From: Acidobacteriota bacterium
Lineage (GTDB): Bacteria; Acidobacteriota; Terriglobia; UBA7540
NCBI GenBank assembly: GCA_021827245.1
Contig: JAKAWN010000248.1
Location: forward strand, 1-9,970
DNA: 9,970 bases
Reading direction: 5' to 3'
Position numbers and translations under genes: made by a program
Shown here: positions 5,816-9,970 of the stretch, in pieces
How the letters are laid out: the number at the start of each line of letters is the position of its first letter
Numbering within the stretch: position 1 is the first letter of the stretch
Notes under the pieces: generated by a model
What the model saw: the letters and a program-made list of their open reading frames with translations, nothing else
Told to the model about the DNA's origin: nothing
Database searches by the model: none

Positions 5816-6217
5816 CTATTTGGCAGGGTTGGCGCGGCTGGCTGCGGGGCTCCACGATGACCGCTTAACCTTTTTTCCTTTTTGCCGGGTCTTTCGGAAC
5901 TGGGCGTACAACAACACTTCTTCAAGGTCATCGTCATCCAGGTCGCCAGTGGCACCCAGGAGGGCATTCACCCTTGACGAGGGTTGAATCTGAGGGAAGA
6001 ACACGGCAACCGGCACCCCGAAGAAGCCCGCCAGCCGTTCCAGGTCTGAAACCGACGGCTTGTAGACGGCAGTTTCCCAGCGCGAGACGGTGTTGGCCGT
6101 CGTTCTCATCGCCCGCGCCAGATCCTCCTGGCTGATGCCTTTCCCGCCCCGCGAGGTCCTCAGCTCCCGAATCTTTTGGCCGATCTGCTTGTAGATATCG
6201 GCTGTCTGTGTCCCCAT
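5816..6217 (-). CDS. XRE/Cro-CI family helix-turn-helix regulator
   Basis: This 133-residue protein has an N-terminal HTH_3 domain at about residues 11-68. The first HTH helix is SQEDLARAM, the recognition helix is TANTVSRWE, and the typical PSVSDLERLAGFFGVPVAVFF segment follows. An acidic stretch (DLDDDDLEEVL) and a strongly basic tail (RKTRQKGKKVKR) come after it. Such proteins bind short inverted repeats and usually repress their own and a neighbouring promoter. It is divergent from tnsA across a 149-bp region that contains a perfect 9-bp inverted repeat, so it most likely controls the transposition genes. GGGGG lies about 4-8 bases before the ATG whose first base is at 6217. Its stop codon directly abuts the third 22-bp end repeat. 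A role in an unrelated phage-like switch is less likely given this position. Confidence 0.88.
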   Translation of the reverse strand: MGTQTADIYKQIGQKIRELRTSRGGKGISQEDLARAMRTTANTVSRWETAVYKPSVSDLERLAGFFGVPVAVFFPQIQPSSRVNALLGATGDLDDDDLEEVLLYAQFRKTRQKGKKVKRSSWSPAASRANPAK

Positions 6218-6227
6218 GTCGCCCCCT

Positions 6228-6239
6228 AAGAGGATATAC
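6228..6239 (+). promoter_or_regulatory. Second candidate operator half-site near the XRE start
   Basis: AAGAGGATATAC matches the left half of the inverted repeat further right (ATGAGGATATAA, 6289-6300) at 10 of 12 positions. It lies 11 bases upstream of the XRE start codon, where a bound repressor could block the regulator's own expression. The assignment rests on sequence similarity only. Confidence 0.45.
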
Positions 6240-6253
6240 GTAACATTTTTCTA

Positions 6254-6301
6254 TTGACATTCATTTCGTCTTGCTCTTTACTTCCTCTATGAGGATATAA
6301 T
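6254..6301 (+). promoter_or_regulatory. Candidate tnsABC promoter
   Basis: A consensus -10 box TATAAT is at 6296-6301. A weak -35 candidate, TTGCTC, is at 6271-6276 with a 19-bp gap. A consensus TTGACA at 6254-6259 is too far from this -10 but would pair at 17 bp with a poor TTTACT (6277-6282). The TATAAT lies within the operator-like inverted repeat, so a bound repressor would exclude RNA polymerase. The tnsA start codon follows about 65 bases after the -10. Confidence 0.45.
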
Positions 6302-6311
6302 AATCCTCATA
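6288..6311. promoter_or_regulatory. Operator-like perfect inverted repeat
   Basis: TATGAGGAT (6288-6296) and ATCCTCATA (6303-6311) form a perfect 9-bp dyad with the 6-bp spacer ATAATA. The 24-bp size and symmetry suit an XRE-family dimer. It covers the candidate -10 box of tnsA, and a related half-site lies near the regulator's own start. Binding by the XRE protein encoded next to it is an inference. Confidence 0.7.
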
Positions 6312-6366
6312 AAGGATAAAGTCAAAGCGGAAAGATATCGTCGTTTTGAAGCCGGGAGGATGGTAC

Positions 6367-7140
6367 ATGCAGGTGGAAACTGAAGGACCTTGCCGCAGTT
6401 CTCTGACTTTCGCTCCCTCGCAAGAATCGGCTGAACCCATTTGTTTCGATCGCCTGCGACGGGTGCGCGAGCCCGTGAGCCGCTCGAAGGCGGGCGTGCA
6501 AGGGAAGGTTGCTGACGTCATCCATGGGCGATCACGTCATGCCGAATCACTGAACGAACTCCAGGCGTTCCGGATCCTCTTGGCCACGGCCCATGCCGAT
6601 TCATGGCAAGAGCAGCCGTTCGTTCTGGCCTACCACCACGAAGGTGAGAGGCACCGCTACACACCCGATCTGCTGGTGGTTTGGGGCGCCCATCGGGAGG
6701 CGGTGGAAATCAAGGAAGACGCTGAGGCTGATTCGCCTGAGAACCAAGCTCGCTTTGCGTTGATCCGCAACTTGCTGACGGAGCATGGCTACCACTTCCG
6801 GTTGTGGAAGAAATCCGAAATCTGTGCGGAGCCGCGCCTGACCAATGTGAAGCTCGTGCTGCGTTACCGCTCAGTTGAGGTGTCGGCCGTCGAGAGGGAA
6901 AGAATCCGCCGGTTGTTCTCCACTATCCCAGAAACTCGCTTGCATACTCTCCGCGATAAACAAGGAATCAACCCTCAGAGTGTCCTTCGCCTGGTTCTTG
7001 ACGGAATGCTGTATATCGACTGGTGGGAGCCACTAACGCTGGCTTCCCGTGTGAGCGTTACACCCATTGGCCACCAAGTGTGGCCCTTGCCTCCGCACAT
7101 GTCTTCGCGGAGCTGCTATCTGGAGGGCTTATGTCACTAA
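6367..7140 (+). CDS. tnsA: TnsA-like transposon endonuclease
   Basis: This 257-residue protein is close in length to Tn7 TnsA. TnsA has a restriction-endonuclease fold and cuts the 5' strands at the transposon ends in complex with TnsB, which gives true cut-and-paste movement. The nuclease residues are visible: Glu64 in SLNELQAF, Asp101 in RYTPDLLVVW, and Glu114-Ile-Lys116 in AVEIKED. Their order and spacing follow the PD-(D/E)xK pattern. The C-terminal part (about residues 155-240, ending in VLRLVLDGMLYIDWWEPL) resembles the winged-helix-like TnsA C-terminal domain that contacts TnsC. I prefer the ATG at 6367, with GGGAGGA 6-7 bases before it, over an in-frame TTG at 6346. The 3' end overlaps tnsB by 10 nt, which implies coupled translation and fixed stoichiometry. 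Confidence 0.88.
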   Translation: MQVETEGPCRSSLTFAPSQESAEPICFDRLRRVREPVSRSKAGVQGKVADVIHGRSRHAESLNELQAFRILLATAHADSWQEQPFVLAYHHEGERHRYTPDLLVVWGAHREAVEIKEDAEADSPENQARFALIRNLLTEHGYHFRLWKKSEICAEPRLTNVKLVLRYRSVEVSAVERERIRRLFSTIPETRLHTLRDKQGINPQSVLRLVLDGMLYIDWWEPLTLASRVSVTPIGHQVWPLPPHMSSRSCYLEGLCH

Positions 7141-9230
7141 GCGCGTTCAGGAAGGGGCAGCATGTTAAAATCGGCGCAGCCAGTTTCCTGGTCCTGCAGA
7201 AACTGCCCGAGTGCCGGTGGCAGTTGCAGAATACCACCACGGGGGAATGGTGCGCGTTTGTCGAGGACGATCTCCTCGACCGCTTCGCGCGGAATGAATT
7301 GTCCTTCATCGTGGGGGACCGAGCGGACAGGCTCGCTGGCACTGTCGCTCGAGAGCTCACCTCTGATCATCCTGCCTATCTGTCACCAGAAAGGGTCGCG
7401 CTCGCCAAAAATCGTGAACAGTATCTGAAAGAGATCGATCGCCGGCAGCCGATTCCGATCACCAAGGCGAGCATGGCTCCGCTCATCCGGGCCGTCGCAG
7501 AGCGGATCAAAGATGATAAACCGCCAAGTTGGCTCACGCTCTGGCGGAATTACCGTCAGTGGGTGGCGGCTGGGCGTGACGCCCGGGCAATTACGCCAAG
7601 ATATGTCGATCGGGGCAAAAGCGAGACCCGCATGGTCCCAGTTGTGCGCCTCGTCTGCGACCAGGTCATCGACCAGCTATACATGACGCCTGAACGGAAA
7701 CGCGTACCCGAAGTGCATCTGGAGATTCTTCGCCGCCTTAGCGATGCTAATAAGTTCCGGCTCCCAGGCGACCAATTGCCGGTTCCCAGCCGGAGCACGA
7801 TTTATCGCGAAATCGCACGCCTGGATCCCTACGAAGTTATGGTCGCGCGCTATGGTAAACGCCGTGCCGATATGGAATTCAGGGTGTCGACCAGGGGGCC
7901 TGTCACCATGCGCCCTCTGGAGCGGGTGGTGATGGACCACACGCCGAGTGATCTCATGGTCGTAGACGACAACAGCATGTTGCCCCTGGGACGACCGACC
8001 ATGACCACGGCGCTCGACGAACACACGCGATGTCCGATGGGTTTCTACGCTGGTTTTGAACCGCCGAGTTGCTTGTCCGTGATGAGATGCCTCAAGCACG
8101 CCATACTTCCCAAGACCTATGTCCCACGCGAATTCCCGTCGGTCAAGAATCGCTGGGAATGTTATGGCGTGCCGGAACTCGTGGTGGTCGATAATCCACC
8201 CGAATTTCATTCCACTCACTTTGAGCGGGCGTGTCTCGAAATCGGAGTGGACATTCAATACGCCAAGGTTCTCGTCCCCTGGTACAAGGGCAAGCTTGAG
8301 CGGTTCCAAGGCACTATGAATCACGATTTGATGCACGGTAATCGTGGGACCACTTTCAGCAATATTTTGGAACGCGACGACTACGATGCTGGCCGGCACG
8401 CTGTCGTTCTGCTCAGTACCTTTCGTGAGATGCTCCACAAGTGGGTCATCGATGTTTATTTGCAAACACCTCACCGCGGCATCAAGGACACGCCCGCGCA
8501 TCGATGGCGCACGGAGATTAACGACTTGCCGCCCCCACTGCCCCGGAGTGCCAACGAGCTGGACATTGTGCTTGGGATGACGACTCAACGGGTGGTGTTT
8601 CACTACGGCATCGAGTTGGAGGGGTTGAAGTACAACGGCCCAGAACTCGGGGAACTGCGGCGGCGCATGGGCCCAGGAGTGAAGGTCGAGCTCACATTTG
8701 ACCCCGGCGACCTTGGTCACATCAATGTCTTCAATCCGACGAAGGGAACCTATGTCTGGGTTCCTGCGGTTGATCAGGCGTATGCCCGGGGGCTTTCCCT
8801 CTGGCAGCACAGGGTTATCCGTCGCTACGCTCAAGGCCAACTGAATGCACGCACCGACGTGGTGGCGTTGGGGCAGGCCAAAGCAGAAATCCGTGCGTTG
8901 GTGGAACGGGATTTCAATCGCAAATCGACTCGGGGCCGCAAACGTCATGCGCGATTTATGGAAAATCACTCCAGCACCCTGCCTTTGGACCAGCCGGCGA
9001 ATCAAGCTACCCTTACAGTCCCGCCGGAGGGGACACTTCTCGGCCGTTCAGTCGTGCACTCGCCTCCAGAAGTCCATGTCGCGCCAGACACGCCTACAAT
9101 TCAACTCGAAGTGTTCGCAGATGACGAGATTCTACCGGTATTTGAGGCAGCCCTTGACCTGCCGCGCCCGTTGGCTCCCACGCCGACTCCCGTAAATGGG
9201 GCCTCCGCCACGGAGGAGGCTGATGACTGA
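7131..9230 (+). CDS. tnsB: TnsB-like DDE transposase
   Basis: This 699-residue protein is almost the same length as Tn7 TnsB. It belongs to the retroviral-integrase superfamily and performs 3'-end cleavage and strand transfer. N-terminal DNA-binding domains occupy about residues 1-250 and would read the 22-bp end repeats. The catalytic core has Asp269 in VVMDHTPSD, Asp354 in VVVDNPPEF and Glu390 in KGKLERFQG, with exactly 35 residues between the second Asp and the Glu (DD35E). VDNPPEF has proline where many relatives have glycine. A beta-barrel segment with VFNPTKGTYVWVP (about residues 525-545) and a basic region follow. The last 85 or so residues are proline-rich and acidic and probably flexible, as in the TnsC-interacting tail of TnsB. 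The ATG at 7131 has GGAGGG upstream and overlaps the tnsA stop. An in-frame GTG at 7023 would add 36 residues that look like out-of-frame tnsA sequence. Confidence 0.93.
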   Translation: MSLSAFRKGQHVKIGAASFLVLQKLPECRWQLQNTTTGEWCAFVEDDLLDRFARNELSFIVGDRADRLAGTVARELTSDHPAYLSPERVALAKNREQYLKEIDRRQPIPITKASMAPLIRAVAERIKDDKPPSWLTLWRNYRQWVAAGRDARAITPRYVDRGKSETRMVPVVRLVCDQVIDQLYMTPERKRVPEVHLEILRRLSDANKFRLPGDQLPVPSRSTIYREIARLDPYEVMVARYGKRRADMEFRVSTRGPVTMRPLERVVMDHTPSDLMVVDDNSMLPLGRPTMTTALDEHTRCPMGFYAGFEPPSCLSVMRCLKHAILPKTYVPREFPSVKNRWECYGVPELVVVDNPPEFHSTHFERACLEIGVDIQYAKVLVPWYKGKLERFQGTMNHDLMHGNRGTTFSNILERDDYDAGRHAVVLLSTFREMLHKWVIDVYLQTPHRGIKDTPAHRWRTEINDLPPPLPRSANELDIVLGMTTQRVVFHYGIELEGLKYNGPELGELRRRMGPGVKVELTFDPGDLGHINVFNPTKGTYVWVPAVDQAYARGLSLWQHRVIRRYAQGQLNARTDVVALGQAKAEIRALVERDFNRKSTRGRKRHARFMENHSSTLPLDQPANQATLTVPPEGTLLGRSVVHSPPEVHVAPDTPTIQLEVFADDEILPVFEAALDLPRPLAPTPTPVNGASATEEADD

Positions 9231-9970
9231 ATGGATGGACCCTTCGGAACGTGTGCTGGTCAAATATCCGCTGTTTAAGACCGCAGTGGCAAGGATTCAG
9301 GCTTGCTTTGACAGCTATGGGGCCGCCGCCGAGCCGGACTGTTGTCCGATCGTGGGCGAAAGCGGCGGGGGCAAGACCACGATCATCACCTATTTCGCCA
9401 GCCGGCACCCGCGTATTGACCACAAGTCGGGCGTGGAGATCCCAGTGCTGCTGGCCAAAGTCCCGGCTCGACCAACGGTAAAAAGCTTCGCAGAGACCCT
9501 GCTCTATCAACTTGGTGATCCTCTCTGGGCGCGCGGCAATACCGTGAGCAAGAGCATCCGCCTGAGAGAACTGCTCAAGCGCTGCGGCGTGCGGCTCTTG
9601 GCACTCGACGAATTTCAGCACTTCGTGGATGCTCGGCAGGCAAATATCCCTAATGAGGTGGCAGACTGGCTCAAAGAGCAAGTCGAAGAAGCGGGGCTCG
9701 CCATCGTGGTGCTCGGACTTCAACGCTGTTTAGAGGTGCTGAAGCAGAACGAGCAACTGCGGCGCCGCTTCGGCGCCACGCTGCGGGTGGGCGCCTTTCG
9801 CTGGGAGAACAAAGATGACCGGACGACCTATCGCGCCTTTCTGCGGGCCGTACAGGAGCAACTTCCCGAATACGTCATGCCTCCGCTGGCGGATCTCGAC
9901 ATGGCCTTCCGCATGCACTACGCTTCTTACGGACTGATCGGCTACACCATGAAGATCATTCGGGGCGCCG
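9223..9970 (+). CDS. tnsC: TnsC/TniB-like AAA+ ATPase (partial, cut by window end)
   Basis: The frame is open from the ATG at 9223 to the window edge, giving 249 residues without a stop. It is an AAA+ ATPase with Walker A GESGGGKTT (residues 45-53), Walker B RLLALDEFQHF (Asp129, Glu130) and a sensor-type strand AIVVLGLQR. The segment VADWLKEQVEEAG is very characteristic of TniB proteins of Tn5053/Tn402 and of the shorter TnsC proteins of Tn7-like elements. In these systems the ATPase polymerises on target DNA, stimulates TnsB and receives the signal from TniQ/TnsD. GGAGGAGG at 9212-9219 precedes the start, which overlaps the tnsB stop by 8 nt. A second in-frame ATG at 9235 is possible but less well placed. 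Confidence 0.92.
   Translation, partial: MTEWMDPSERVLVKYPLFKTAVARIQACFDSYGAAAEPDCCPIVGESGGGKTTIITYFASRHPRIDHKSGVEIPVLLAKVPARPTVKSFAETLLYQLGDPLWARGNTVSKSIRLRELLKRCGVRLLALDEFQHFVDARQANIPNEVADWLKEQVEEAGLAIVVLGLQRCLEVLKQNEQLRRRFGATLRVGAFRWENKDDRTTYRAFLRAVQEQLPEYVMPPLADLDMAFRMHYASYGLIGYTMKIIRGA

Larger units (their letters stand above)
5741..9970. mobile_element. Tn7-like transposon, one end with regulator and tnsABC (partial)
   Basis: The visible part contains an end array of 22-bp sites, an XRE-family regulator on the minus strand, and tnsA, tnsB and a TniB-type tnsC on the plus strand with 8-10 nt overlaps. This is the heteromeric cut-and-paste core of Tn7-like elements: TnsA cuts the 5' strands, TnsB cuts and joins the 3' ends, and TnsC links to the target selector. 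In Tn7, tnsA also lies next to one end and transcription runs inward. The target-selection gene (tnsD/tniQ, tnsE, or CRISPR-associated genes) and the other end lie outside the window, so it cannot be classed as a classical, CRISPR-guided or other type. Confidence 0.85.

Noticed and set aside
6240..6262. A fourth TnsB-type repeat in reverse orientation (TGTCA followed by AAAAA on the minus strand)
   Set aside because: Only the TGTCA and an A-run match. It is inverted and out of phase with the trio, and it overlaps promoter-like sequence.
7677..9005. Long minus-strand open frame of 442 codons opposite tnsB
   Set aside because: It is fully antisense to a well-supported DD35E transposase and is explained by the codon bias of that gene. 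It has no independent motif or ribosome-site support.

Overview
This is a bacterial window made almost entirely of mobile DNA. Base composition is moderately GC-rich and most genes have strong Shine-Dalgarno sites with short, coupled overlaps. The gene families (a recombinase array resembling RIT elements, an IS91-group element with an accessory integrase, a Tn7-like transposon) occur in several Gram-negative phyla. The sequence does not identify the host, which could be for example a soil Acidobacteriota or a proteobacterium. No rRNA, tRNA, CRISPR array or housekeeping gene was seen.

Layout. (1) Positions 1-2070 hold the 3' part of what looks like a recombinase-in-trio (RIT) element. It has the last 19 codons of an upstream reading frame (stop at 59-61), then two tyrosine recombinases (58-1002 and 995-2002). 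The genes overlap at each junction, and a strong intrinsic terminator at 2035-2069 closes the unit. (2) About 2157-4707 holds an IS91-group element. It has a long hairpin that hides the ribosome-binding site of a tyrosine recombinase gene, that recombinase gene broken by a one-base frameshift (2320-3200), and a YxxxY (Y2) HUH transposase (3213-4415). A perfect 13-bp inverted repeat brackets these genes, which is unexpected for this family. (3) Positions 4708-5740 hold a 75-bp imperfect palindrome, a stretch with nothing recognisable, and a minus-strand gene of unknown function (5024-5713). (4) From about 5741 to the window end lies one end of a Tn7-like transposon. It shows three contiguous 22-bp repeats that look like TnsB-binding sites, a minus-strand XRE-type regulator, a divergent promoter region with a perfect operator-like inverted repeat, and tnsA, tnsB and a TniB-type tnsC running off the window.

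How the parts work together. In the Tn7-like element, TnsA (PD-(D/E)xK nuclease) and TnsB (DD35E transposase) would cut and join the ends, and the TnsC/TniB ATPase would connect them to a target-selection module that lies outside the window. The XRE protein probably represses the tnsABC promoter, because a perfect inverted repeat covers a TATAAT box there. The most interesting parts are this regulated transposition core, whose target selector is not visible, the exactly phased 22-bp end array, and the hairpin-sequestered recombinase start in the IS91-group element.
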